Below, piece by piece: positions 55,996 through 64,000 of a DNA stretch of 64,000 nucleotides. The notes under the pieces were generated by a model. That model was not told the DNA's origin, did no database searches, and worked only from the letters and a program-made list of their open reading frames with translations. This DNA is from Rickettsia endosymbiont of Culicoides impunctatus. GTDB lineage: Bacteria; Pseudomonadota; Alphaproteobacteria; Rickettsiales; Rickettsiaceae. A program made the position numbers and the translations under genes. The stretch covers positions 744,001 through 808,000 of the forward strand of contig CP084573.1 of assembly GCA_020410785.1 (NCBI GenBank). The letters run 5' to 3'. Positions within the stretch are counted from its first letter, which is position 1. Every line of letters starts with the position of its first letter.

Positions 55996-58271
55996 ATTTT
56001 ATATATAGATATTTAATAATATTAATATTATTTATAACTCCCCTTAATTCATTTGCCCAGAATCAAATATCTAGCCAGGTATCTAATTTTGTTGCACCAG
56101 TTACTTATTTTGTTGATCATGTTAAACAACTAGCTTTGCTTACAAATAACTTAATTAAATATCGACAAGCAAGTATTATAGGCACCAGCGGCATGGGAAA
56201 AACCCAACTTGCTAGAATGTATTGTTATGAAAATCAAAATAACTATAAACTTATTTGGTTTATTGACTGTAATTTAGATATTAATCAAGAACTACTAAAG
56301 CTAGTCAAAGCTATTAATAGTACGGTTAATAACTCTACTAAATCTACTCTAATACCAGAAGATATTGTATTAGTACGAAAAGAAATAATGAGCTATTTAT
56401 CGAGTCAAGATAAATGGTTAATAATATTTGATAATCTGAAGGTAAGTGAAAATAAGAAAGTTCAGGAATTTGTTGATTGGGAAAATAATGGGCATGTTAT
56501 ATTTTGTTCCCAAGATAGTGAAATATTACTGAATATAGTCAAAATGACTGCCCTTGCAAAAAACGACGTCAGTATTCTTGCTAACAATATTTTAGAAAAT
56601 AATGATCCAAAGGTAGTAGAATTCTTGAGCGAAGAATTTGCTGGTTATCCTATCATGACAGTACAAGGGATACAATTATTAAATAATGTGAAAGGTTTAG
56701 ATAAAGCCAAATATAAGGAGAAAATTCAACAATCAACAGATAGAATTAAATCGAACATTATATTAACTATCAATCAATTAAAACCAAGTGCTAGAAATTT
56801 ATTAAATAAAATCTCCTTAATAAATAATCAAGGTTTTTCAAAAGAATTACTAAGTTTTATTACGGATGATCAAAGTACCATAAATGATGATATTTATCAA
56901 TTGTCTAAATTTGCCTTAATATCTAATATTGACCCACAGGAAGCTAATCCGATCTTTGAAACGCATGATATTATAGTCCAAAAAATAGCAGAGATTAATG
57001 GTAGCAGGAATAATAAATCTTATTTAGAGGATATTATTACCAAATTAATGAATTATATACCAAAGAATCCAGTAAAAGCTCGTATTTTTAGAAATGCTAA
57101 AACTATACAAGAAAATTTTGAAATAATTTTAAGGAATTCAGAAAAGTATAATATAAATATATATAAAATTATGGCTCTTAATTTGCAAATAATGGTTCAA
57201 TATCATAATTCTCTTAATTATTCTATTGTAGCAAAGAAGGCTATTTGGTTTAATAAAGCTGATCAGGAAGGAAAATTTAAATTATGGTTAATGAATAATG
57301 ATGAAAAATATACATATATAAGGTATATGCAAACAATAGGTCTTTATCATATAAGTTATTCTAATTATAGGGCGGCAAGAGAATGTTTTATAATAGGACA
57401 AGAAATATTTGAGAATGTTGCAGGTTATGAATCTTACAAATGGACTTTATTCTATAATTTAGCAATATGTAATATTATTTTAGGGCAGGTTCAAGAAGCC
57501 GAAAAAAACATTCAAATTATGGAAAAAATGTCTAGTGAAGGTTTAATGGATCAAAGTGAACTAAGCTATATACATATACTTAAAGCACAGTTATTATTTA
57601 TACAAGGAAAGTATACTGAGTCATTAGAACAAAATAGTAAAACTATAGAAAATTTCATTAAAAATGGTCTAAGTCCTGATGATCTATTTTTTATACCTCT
57701 TTATACACTTAAAATAGAAATATTAAATTATCTTGGAAAATACCAAGAAGCATATGAGCAAGCTAAGAAATTGTATAATTTATGTAAACATTGCAAAGAT
57801 ACTGAAGTACTTGGTTGTATTTATAGTGTAATGGCAAGAAGTGAATTAGGATTAGGCATGCTAAATCAAGCCTCAGAACATGTTAACAAGGCTATCTCCA
57901 TATTTCTAGTCGATGAACGTAGAAACCCCAAAAATGCAGATTATTTGGAAGATCCAGATTTAGCTGCTATGTATGTAGTGCAAGGTGATATTCTATTTAC
58001 CCAAGATAATATAAAATCAGCAATAGAATCCTATAATAAAGCTTATACCATATATTATTACTTATATAGAGATAATCGTAAAAATATGGCATATGTTAGT
58101 TATTTATATAGTCAAGGAGCTAAAGCTGCATGTAAAGCAAAAAACTTATTTAGTTATAAATTTTTTGGTAAACCGCAAGTCAAGGAGTTTGGCATAAATC
58201 ATCCTAATACTGTATCTATGTTTGAGTATTGTAAACAATATGATATGGATTTATGGGCGAAAGAAAAATAG
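55977..58271 (+). CDS. Exported NB-ARC/TPR protein, paralogue 3
   Basis: 764 residues, starting at an ATG inside the end of paralogue 2, with the same 19-base overlap and the same first codons as paralogue 2. Signal peptide with cleavage after NSFA (residue 27). P-loop GTSGMGKT, kinase-2 LIIFDN, GYP and THD (MHD position) are present. The TPR-type half is intact and closes with FGKPQVKEFG and the shared ending CKQYDMDLWAKEK. The middle of the nucleotide-binding domain differs most from the other two copies (e.g. LVRKEIMSYLSSQDKW). It should be functional. It lies 51 bases before addA. Confidence 0.85.
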   Translation: MDKRKLDFIYRYLIILILFITPLNSFAQNQISSQVSNFVAPVTYFVDHVKQLALLTNNLIKYRQASIIGTSGMGKTQLARMYCYENQNNYKLIWFIDCNLDINQELLKLVKAINSTVNNSTKSTLIPEDIVLVRKEIMSYLSSQDKWLIIFDNLKVSENKKVQEFVDWENNGHVIFCSQDSEILLNIVKMTALAKNDVSILANNILENNDPKVVEFLSEEFAGYPIMTVQGIQLLNNVKGLDKAKYKEKIQQSTDRIKSNIILTINQLKPSARNLLNKISLINNQGFSKELLSFITDDQSTINDDIYQLSKFALISNIDPQEANPIFETHDIIVQKIAEINGSRNNKSYLEDIITKLMNYIPKNPVKARIFRNAKTIQENFEIILRNSEKYNINIYKIMALNLQIMVQYHNSLNYSIVAKKAIWFNKADQEGKFKLWLMNNDEKYTYIRYMQTIGLYHISYSNYRAARECFIIGQEIFENVAGYESYKWTLFYNLAICNIILGQVQEAEKNIQIMEKMSSEGLMDQSELSYIHILKAQLLFIQGKYTESLEQNSKTIENFIKNGLSPDDLFFIPLYTLKIEILNYLGKYQEAYEQAKKLYNLCKHCKDTEVLGCIYSVMARSELGLGMLNQASEHVNKAISIFLVDERRNPKNADYLEDPDLAAMYVVQGDILFTQDNIKSAIESYNKAYTIYYYLYRDNRKNMAYVSYLYSQGAKAACKAKNLFSYKFFGKPQVKEFGINHPNTVSMFEYCKQYDMDLWAKEK

Positions 58272-58322
58272 ATTAAGATATGTATACTTTTCTGCTTTAA
58301 ATAATAGGATTCCTTTTATAAA

Positions 58323-61300
58323 ATGAATGAATTACAACAACAAGCATCAGACCCACAATATTCTGTTTGGGTCTCTGCCTCAGCTGGCACAGGCAAAACC
58401 AAAATCCTAACAGATAGAGTACTCAGATTACTAATTAGTGGGACTCCATTTAACAAAATCTTATGCTTAACTTTTACTAATGCAGCTGCCCTTGAAATGC
58501 AGAGTAGAATTAGAAGTAAACTTGCTAGATTTGCTGTAGATGGAACTACTAAATTGACTAAAGAGTTAGGTTTATTGCTTACTAGGGAGCCTTTAGAAAG
58601 TGAGGTGCAATATACCAAGACTTTATATTACAGGCTACTAAACTCTGAAGATGGGATTAACATTTATACTATTCATGCTTTTTGTCAAAAGATGCTTAAA
58701 TTATTTCCTTTAGAATCGAGTATCAATCCAGAATTTCAGATTCTTGATGATATTACAGCACAAGGGGTTATTAACAAAATAAGAAACCAAATTTATTTAG
58801 ATCCAACTTATAACGAGCTGATTAGTTTCTTTTTGACAAACTTCCATGAAGTAACTATCAATGATATTTTCTCTGAAATAATCCAGCAAAAGATTAAGTT
58901 TAAGAAACTATTTGCTAAGCAAGTGGATTACAAAGAACATCAAACTATTAGTTCCTGTATTCCTGGACAATTACCAAGTATTTATGGCAAGGCTCGGCAA
59001 TTACTTGCAAAATACTCAATAGCTATTAACCTAGATCAAGAAATTCAACTATTTTTTCTTACTAAAGAAGGTACTAAGCGTAAGAATATGCTGTCTAAAT
59101 CTATAGCAACAAACTATCCAAAATTATTGAATGAACTTGAATATATTCAAGAAAAAGTTTTTCAGTTAGAGCAACAAACTAAAGTGCAAGATATGGAAAA
59201 TTATTCAAATTTGTTGTGTAATTTAGCAAAAATTTTTCTTGATAAATATGAGTCCTACAAAACTGAGAACAGCTTACTGGATTATGATGATTTAATTTAT
59301 TTAACCCAATTATTATTAACAGATGATACTACCAAAAATTGGGTGTCATATAAACTTGATGGTGGGATTGAGCATTTGCTTGTTGATGAAGCACAAGATA
59401 CTAGCCCTGAACAATGGAGCATTATCACTGCAATTATAGCAGAGTTTTATTCTACCACTAAGCATAAAAAGAGTACTATTTTTGTCGTAGGCGATGAAAA
59501 ACAGTCGATTTTTAGCTTCCAAGGAGCAAATCTTAGCTCTTTTAATTCTGTTAATGCAAATTTATGTAAAAAATTCTCTGAGGCAAATAAGAATTTCAAA
59601 AATATTACTCTTGAATGGTCATATAGGTCTACTGAAAAAATTATCGATATTGTCTATCTAATTTTACAACAAATTAAAAACACTACCCCTCAATTATTTA
59701 CCTCTGAGAATCCTAAAATTTTGCCATTTCGTCAAAATGATAAAGGTATAGTAGAACTCTGGCCAATAGTTAGAGGAGAGAAAGAGACTAAATTATTTTG
59801 GCCCTTACCAGAAGAGCATAATAAATCCAAATCTGCTCAGCAAGTACTTGCGGAACAAATCGCTAATTTTATAAAAAGTCAGATAGCAAGCCAAAAAATT
59901 CTACATGCTACTAATTCTGAAGTTAAAGAATCAGATTTTATGATTTTGGTACGTAAGAGAGATGAGTTGGTTTTTGAAGTTATTGATTGTCTTAAGCAAC
60001 ATGGTTTACAAGTAGAAGATGTTGACCGAATCACTTTAGATAAAAGTTTGTCAGTATTAGACTTAATAGCCATAGCAAAATTTGTGCTACTACCTCAAGA
60101 CGATTTGAATTTGATTGGTCTATTAAAATCCCCAATAATCGGCATGGGTGAACAAGAACTACAGTTGCTTGCAATTTCTCGTGGCAAAAATTCTATATGG
60201 GAATATCTGCAAAATATACCAGAATATACAAATATATATAATAAACTATGTTATTTTTTACAAATATACAAAGTTGCCAATTGTGGGAATTTTTTCTCAT
60301 TGATTGTCGATTGTTGGGATATTAGAAAAATTCTAGTTGAATCTAATGGATTTGATAGTAATGATGTAATAAATGAATTGATATATTTAAGTATAAATTA
60401 TGCTAATAATATCGATAGCTCACTGCAAAACTTTGTTTATTGGTTTGAAAATAACAAAATTGATATTAAAAGGAACTTAGAATCGTCAAGTAAGATAAAA
60501 GTTATGACCGTCCATGCTTCTAAAGGGCTACAAGCACCTATTGTTATCCTGTGTGATACTAGCTCAGTGCCAACTAATAGCAATAAATTTATCTGGGATC
60601 AAGATGGTATAGTCAATTCAGGAGGAGTTAGTGCTAGGAGCGATGGAGCGACGCCTATAAGTAATAGGCGAGCATTGAGCGACGACGTCACCAACTCCTC
60701 ATCAATTGACTATAAAATGTTCTCTGTCCCCCAATCATCTAATAGCCCAGAATTTTTTAAAGCTCTCAAGGAACAGGAACAACAAAAAGACTTACAAGAA
60801 TATATCAGACTACTTTATGTGGCAATGACCAGAGCAGAAGATCATTTAGTGATATGTGGTTATCAGTCAAATAGTAATAAGCTGCCACAAGATTGTTGGT
60901 ATGAGTTAGTCTCTAGAGTAATGAATATGCATGGTAAACTATATGAAAATGGAGTTATAGTTTATGAAACAACTAAAGAGTACACAGGTTACCTTCCTGG
61001 TGAAAATAAGGAGGACATTAAAGAAAGTGACAATGACCCAATAGCTGACAAGAAGTTGATAGAATGGCTACCAAATCTTTCTGTTATTAATAAAACCACC
61101 AAAGGTGCCAAGCAAAATTATTCAGTTAATTCGCCTCTTATAGTTAATGATCATTTGGAATATGGTAGGATATTTCATAAAATTCTAGAAGATGCCGTAA
61201 AGATTAATGATTTTTCTAGTATGAACACCCATCCATTTATTGGTAAATTACCAACAATGTTACAAGAAAAAATTCACAAAAATATTGACAAGTTACTGAA

Positions 61301-61601
61301 TAATCTAGAATTTATGGCACTTATTTCTCAAGAGCTAAAAACTGAAGTACCGATAGGGATAAATCTAAATGATGGTGTTAAGATAGGAAGGATTGATTTA
61401 CTTGCCATCGATAAGGGAAAGTTAACCATTATTGATTATAAATCTGATGCTAATCCACCTAAAAATTGTCAACTAGTTAAGGAGTCTTATATTGATCAAT
61501 TGAATTTTTACCGACATCTATTAGCCAAGCTGTATCCTAACAATGAAATTATTTGCAAAATTTTATGGCTAGAAGATGCCAGCTTCATGACTATTAGTTA
61601 A
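58323..61601 (+). CDS. addA: Double-strand-break repair helicase AddA, with RPE insertion
   Basis: UvrD-like helicase and nuclease that, with AddB, resects DNA ends for recombination. 1092 residues. Helicase motifs: SASAGTGKT (I, 18-26), LTFTNAAALEM (Ia), LLVDEAQDTS (II), VVGDEKQSIFSFQGA (III), WSYRS (IV), VMTVHASKGLQAPIV (V) and RLLYVAMTRAEDHL (VI). The nuclease end shows GRIDLLAIDKGKLTIIDYKS and DQLNFYRHLL. About 35 residues near 762-798 are read from an RPE-like repeat in frame, between motifs V and VI. The remaining sequence is intact, so the protein probably tolerates it. No addB is in the window. Confidence 0.92.
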   Translation: MNELQQQASDPQYSVWVSASAGTGKTKILTDRVLRLLISGTPFNKILCLTFTNAAALEMQSRIRSKLARFAVDGTTKLTKELGLLLTREPLESEVQYTKTLYYRLLNSEDGINIYTIHAFCQKMLKLFPLESSINPEFQILDDITAQGVINKIRNQIYLDPTYNELISFFLTNFHEVTINDIFSEIIQQKIKFKKLFAKQVDYKEHQTISSCIPGQLPSIYGKARQLLAKYSIAINLDQEIQLFFLTKEGTKRKNMLSKSIATNYPKLLNELEYIQEKVFQLEQQTKVQDMENYSNLLCNLAKIFLDKYESYKTENSLLDYDDLIYLTQLLLTDDTTKNWVSYKLDGGIEHLLVDEAQDTSPEQWSIITAIIAEFYSTTKHKKSTIFVVGDEKQSIFSFQGANLSSFNSVNANLCKKFSEANKNFKNITLEWSYRSTEKIIDIVYLILQQIKNTTPQLFTSENPKILPFRQNDKGIVELWPIVRGEKETKLFWPLPEEHNKSKSAQQVLAEQIANFIKSQIASQKILHATNSEVKESDFMILVRKRDELVFEVIDCLKQHGLQVEDVDRITLDKSLSVLDLIAIAKFVLLPQDDLNLIGLLKSPIIGMGEQELQLLAISRGKNSIWEYLQNIPEYTNIYNKLCYFLQIYKVANCGNFFSLIVDCWDIRKILVESNGFDSNDVINELIYLSINYANNIDSSLQNFVYWFENNKIDIKRNLESSSKIKVMTVHASKGLQAPIVILCDTSSVPTNSNKFIWDQDGIVNSGGVSARSDGATPISNRRALSDDVTNSSSIDYKMFSVPQSSNSPEFFKALKEQEQQKDLQEYIRLLYVAMTRAEDHLVICGYQSNSNKLPQDCWYELVSRVMNMHGKLYENGVIVYETTKEYTGYLPGENKEDIKESDNDPIADKKLIEWLPNLSVINKTTKGAKQNYSVNSPLIVNDHLEYGRIFHKILEDAVKINDFSSMNTHPFIGKLPTMLQEKIHKNIDKLLNNLEFMALISQELKTEVPIGINLNDGVKIGRIDLLAIDKGKLTIIDYKSDANPPKNCQLVKESYIDQLNFYRHLLAKLYPNNEIICKILWLEDASFMTIS
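60608..60714. repeat. RPE-like palindromic repeat, copy D, in frame inside addA
   Basis: TATAGTCAATTCAGG … CATCAATTGACTATA. It is read in the addA frame as SGGVSARSDGATPISNRRAL and what follows, without a stop. It is closest to the intergenic copy at 11804-11910. Confidence 0.92.
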
Positions 61602-61611
61602 CCGTAACGGA

Positions 61612-61801
61612 TGAGTGTTCACGGAAAGAAAGTGAAAGTACAAAACGTCATTGCGAGAAGGCGTAGCCGACGAAGCAATTTCTAATCACTTTTTTAGATT
61701 GCTTCATCGTGCGGTTCCCGCACTCCTCGCTAATAGACGCTTGGCGACTCAGATTTTATATTTATCAATAAGAAAATAGCAAAAAAACCGTAAACGCTCA
61801 C
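61612..61801. repeat. Composite interspersed repeat, about 190 bp
   Basis: TGAGTGTTCACGGAAAGAAAGTGAAAGTACAAAACGTCATTGCGAG … GAAGCAATTTCTAATC … TCGCTAATAGACG … TAGCAAAAAAACCGTAAACGCTCA. Left arm as at 40124 and 35627, right arm as at 9830-9903. It occupies most of the gap between addA and the DsbA-like gene. Confidence 0.75.
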
Positions 61802-61886
61802 ATTTTTTATTGCTTAAAGGTAAGTGAAACTTTATATTTATATAATATTTGTATTTTAATTTAACTTAAAAAGTATATCCAGACTT

Positions 61887-62768
61887 ATGCATAATATCCT
61901 TATAGTCATAGTTTCATTATTGTTAATATCATGTTCAGAAGAAAATGATAAATCTAATAATGAAAACAAGCAACCTGATAATAAGGTCGAGGTGATTCAG
62001 GCAGAGGCGGTAAAACAAGAAAATAATGACAACCCTGCTAATGATAAATTAGACATAATAGTAGATAATCAGAAAGTAGACCAGCAAGACCCTGCGACTT
62101 CAACTGATAAGGAGGAGCCTTTAGGGACAACAAATAATTCTGCAAAAGCTGAATCTGCTGATGTAAAAACTGATGCACAGGTTGCTAGCATACAACATAT
62201 GCCTTATAAGCCAACGTTCAATGTTAGCCAAAATGATATAGTTCTTGGTAATGTTAAGGCAAATGTAGTGATAGTTGAGTATTATTCTCCAACTTGTCCA
62301 CATTGCGCTTATTACCATGACACAATTTTACCGAAACTTAAAGAAAAATATATTGACACTAATAAAATTGCTTACATAATTCGTGAATTTATTGGTAATA
62401 AACAGGATTTAGATGCAGCAATTTTACAGCGCTGTCAAAATAATACAGATAGTTTTCTTAAATTCCAAAGTGTAATATTGTCGCAACAAGATAAATGGGG
62501 AAGCAGTAATAGATATCGTGAATTGCTAACAAATATAGCTCAAATTGGCGGAATGTCAGCAGAAACTTATGCTAAATGTCTTAATAATAACCAGATTGTT
62601 GAAATATTACTTGCCAATACTAACCTTGCTGCTAGTGTCCCAAATTTTGTTGGTACACCTGCATTCTTTGTTAATGGCATACAGACCAGCGGCTATGATT
62701 TACAAACTATCTCTAAGACAATTGATAAAGCGTTGGAAAACTCTACTACTCACCCTATACCTAAATGA
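61887..62768 (+). CDS. DsbA-family thiol:disulfide lipoprotein
   Basis: 293 residues. The N-terminus has a lipobox LLIS-C with the lipidated cysteine at about 16, so it should be anchored to a membrane facing the periplasm. A hydrophilic linker of about 90 residues follows (N, D, K, E, Q-rich). The thioredoxin-fold domain has the active site SPTCPHCAYYH and the cis-proline loop FVGTPAFFVNG. The CPHC pair is the DsbA type, an oxidase; partners are not seen. Start is ATG at 61887. It is 15 bases upstream of atpI, as in Rickettsia where a DsbA-like gene precedes the atp genes. Confidence 0.88.
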   Translation: MHNILIVIVSLLLISCSEENDKSNNENKQPDNKVEVIQAEAVKQENNDNPANDKLDIIVDNQKVDQQDPATSTDKEEPLGTTNNSAKAESADVKTDAQVASIQHMPYKPTFNVSQNDIVLGNVKANVVIVEYYSPTCPHCAYYHDTILPKLKEKYIDTNKIAYIIREFIGNKQDLDAAILQRCQNNTDSFLKFQSVILSQQDKWGSSNRYRELLTNIAQIGGMSAETYAKCLNNNQIVEILLANTNLAASVPNFVGTPAFFVNGIQTSGYDLQTISKTIDKALENSTTHPIPK

Positions 62769-62783
62769 TAGGAATATATACAT

Positions 62784-63071
62784 GTGGAACAAAAAAAATT
62801 AGAAGAATTAAAAGATATTCAAGAAAGAGTTAAGAAACTTAAAACAAATAATCCTCGATGTCCTAAGCTTAATCCAGAAAAACAAATTGATGCGTTTGCT
62901 ATTGCATTAGATTTGGTTTCTAGCGTGATGTTGGGGTTAATTGTTGGTTTTACATTAGATAAATTGTTTCATTCTAAACCATTTTGTATTATAATATTCT
63001 TATTGATAGGAATGCTTGCAGGTTTTAGAATAATTTGGCAAAAATTAAATATAAGAAATAATGTCCCATAG
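62784..63071 (+). CDS. atpI: ATP synthase accessory protein AtpI
   Basis: Small membrane protein linked to assembly of the c-ring and sometimes to Mg2+ or Ca2+ transport. The 95 residues have a charged N-terminal helix and two spans (about 42-60 and 67-85), with the pattern [21 protein letters not shown]. The start is a GTG at 62784; the overlapping ATG at 62782 is in another frame and stops quickly. AGGAA lies about ten bases upstream. The end overlaps atpB by 11 bases. Confidence 0.88.
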   Translation: MEQKKLEELKDIQERVKKLKTNNPRCPKLNPEKQIDAFAIALDLVSSVMLGLIVGFTLDKLFHSKPFCIIIFLLIGMLAGFRIIWQKLNIRNNVP

Positions 63072-63789
63072 TCCTTTAGATCAATTTGCAATAAAGAAAC
63101 TAGTAGAAATTAACTTATTTGGTTTTGATATTAGTTTTACCAATTCCAGTTTGTATATGGTACTTGCTGGGGTTATAGCTCTGTTGTATTTTTATTTAGC
63201 TTTAAAATCAGAAAAAATTATTCCGTCTAGATTACAGCTTAGTGCTGAAATAATTTATGATATAATTACAGTGACGTTAAATCAAAATGTTGGAGAGAAG
63301 GGGCGTAAGTTCATACCATTTATTTTTACCTTGTTTATGTTTATTTTATTATGTAACTTACTTGGAATGATCCCTTACGGATTCACTGTTACTAGCCATA
63401 TAGCGGTAACCTTCGCCTTAGCAATTATGATATTTTTTATGGTGACAATTATTGGTTTTATTAATCATGGTCTGCATTTTTTATCAATATTTTTACCTAA
63501 AGGTACGCCTATTTGGTTAGCTCCGCTGATGATCGTAATAGAATTATTTGCATATTTAGCAAGACCCATAAGTTTATCTTTAAGATTAGCGGCTAACATG
63601 ATGGCAGGACATGTATTATTAAAGGTGATGGCAGGATTTATAGTTTCATTAATGATTTTCCTTAAATTCTTACCAATCCCCCTAATTGTTATCCTTATTG
63701 GATTTGAAATTTTTATAGCAATACTTCAAGCTTATATATTTACAATTCTTGCTTGTGTATATTTGAATGATGCTGTAAATTCACATTAG
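63061..63789 (+). CDS. atpB: ATP synthase F0 subunit a
   Basis: Stator subunit of the proton channel. 242 residues, with about six spans. The essential arginine lies in [22 protein letters not shown]. The last helix [18 protein letters not shown] is also conserved. Start is ATG at 63061, overlapping the atpI end. An atpE gene with its own AGGAG follows 26 bases later. Confidence 0.96.
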   Translation: MSHSPLDQFAIKKLVEINLFGFDISFTNSSLYMVLAGVIALLYFYLALKSEKIIPSRLQLSAEIIYDIITVTLNQNVGEKGRKFIPFIFTLFMFILLCNLLGMIPYGFTVTSHIAVTFALAIMIFFMVTIIGFINHGLHFLSIFLPKGTPIWLAPLMIVIELFAYLARPISLSLRLAANMMAGHVLLKVMAGFIVSLMIFLKFLPIPLIVILIGFEIFIAILQAYIFTILACVYLNDAVNSH

Positions 63790-63815
63790 AAATTTTTATT
63801 AGGAGTTTATATAAT

Positions 63816-64000
63816 ATGGACATAACGTCTCTAAAATTTATTGGTGTAGGTCTTATGGCTATTGGTATGCTAGGTGCCGCCATTGGTGTCGGTAATATAT
63901 TCAGTGCATTGCTAACTTCAATTGCTCGTAACCCTTCAGCTGCTGAACAATTACAAAAAGTAGCATTAATTGGTGCAGGGCTTACTGAGGCTATGGGTTT
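63816..64000 (+). CDS. atpE: ATP synthase F0 subunit c, partial
   Basis: An ATG at 63816 with AGGAG eleven bases upstream opens a frame to the window's right edge. The 61 visible residues show the first helix ([20 protein letters not shown]), the polar loop ARNPSAAEQ, and the start of the second helix with the proton-binding glutamate in GLTEAMG. The last few residues lie outside. Confidence 0.95.
   Translation, partial: MDITSLKFIGVGLMAIGMLGAAIGVGNIFSALLTSIARNPSAAEQLQKVALIGAGLTEAMG

Noticed and set aside
51449-58271. Anti-phage Avs/NLR-type defence system
   Set aside because: STAND ATPases of that kind carry a fused nuclease, protease or membrane effector and lack a signal peptide. Here no effector domain is visible and an N-terminal export signal is, so a host-directed role fits better, though neither is proven.

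Overview
The window is AT-rich and looks like a chromosome segment of an obligate intracellular alphaproteobacterium in Rickettsiales, most likely Rickettsia itself or a close relative such as the Megaira group. Four things point there. Ordinary housekeeping genes (lptABC-kdsD, mreBC, pdhC apart from pdhAB, sucA, atpI-atpB-atpE) are laid out singly or in short runs with long non-coding gaps. There is a popZ gene. There are ProP-like, AmpG-like and amino-acid permeases of the sort used to live off a host. And the gaps carry several families of interspersed palindromic repeats, including a ~107-bp Rickettsia-palindromic-element-like (RPE-like) repeat that in one case lies in frame inside a protein (AddA).

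Layout. 1-8.4 kb (mostly minus strand): partial secreted protein, mrcA, an IS4-like transposase remnant carrying an RPE-like repeat, the LPS group lptB-lptA-lptC-kdsD, an Adr-like outer membrane barrel, gmk and a 58-residue DUF465-type gene. 8.5-16.7 kb: ubiX, beta-carbonic anhydrase, trpS, plsC, sodB, miaA, a ProP-like permease coupled to msbA. 16.7-26.5 kb (minus): queE, mreC, mreB, lptG, a CAT-anticodon tRNA, a frameshifted membrane protein, prfA, pdhC, infC (probable AUU start) and thrS. 27-30.6 kb: a proline-rich exported protein with C-terminal ankyrin repeats, popZ and a tolC-like gene.

30.7-34.4 kb is accessory: a frameshifted and repeat-interrupted helical protein, a DUF4143-type AAA ATPase whose start lies inside a 45-bp palindrome, an 89-bp palindrome, and a 405-bp element with perfect 114-bp inverted repeats enclosing a 44-codon transposase-like helix-turn-helix remnant. 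34.4-39.6 kb returns to core genes (AmpG-like permease, hisS, APC permease, mnmA). 39.6-45.9 kb is a second accessory block: MITE-like repeats, large helical proteins I cannot assign, a BolA-family gene, a degenerate-GGDEF/EAL protein and a frameshifted gene with ELEARL repeats. 46-51.2 kb: DHA2 drug-efflux permease, an orphan MnhE-like subunit and sucA.

51.4-58.3 kb holds the most unusual system: three tandem paralogues, each with a Sec-type signal peptide, an NB-ARC (STAND) nucleotide-binding domain and a TPR C-terminus. Neighbouring copies overlap by 19 bases, the middle copy is a mosaic of the other two and carries an amber codon in place of a tryptophan. The window closes with addA, a DsbA-like lipoprotein and the start of the F0 ATP synthase operon (atpI, atpB, partial atpE).

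Functionally the genes serve envelope building (LPS transport by LptABC-LptG and MsbA, peptidoglycan by MrcA and MreBC, AmpG recycling), translation, central energy metabolism (PDH E2, OGDH E1, ATP synthase) and uptake of host metabolites. The accessory blocks add candidate host-interaction proteins and many decayed genes. All family calls were made by reading the sequence; no database search was run.
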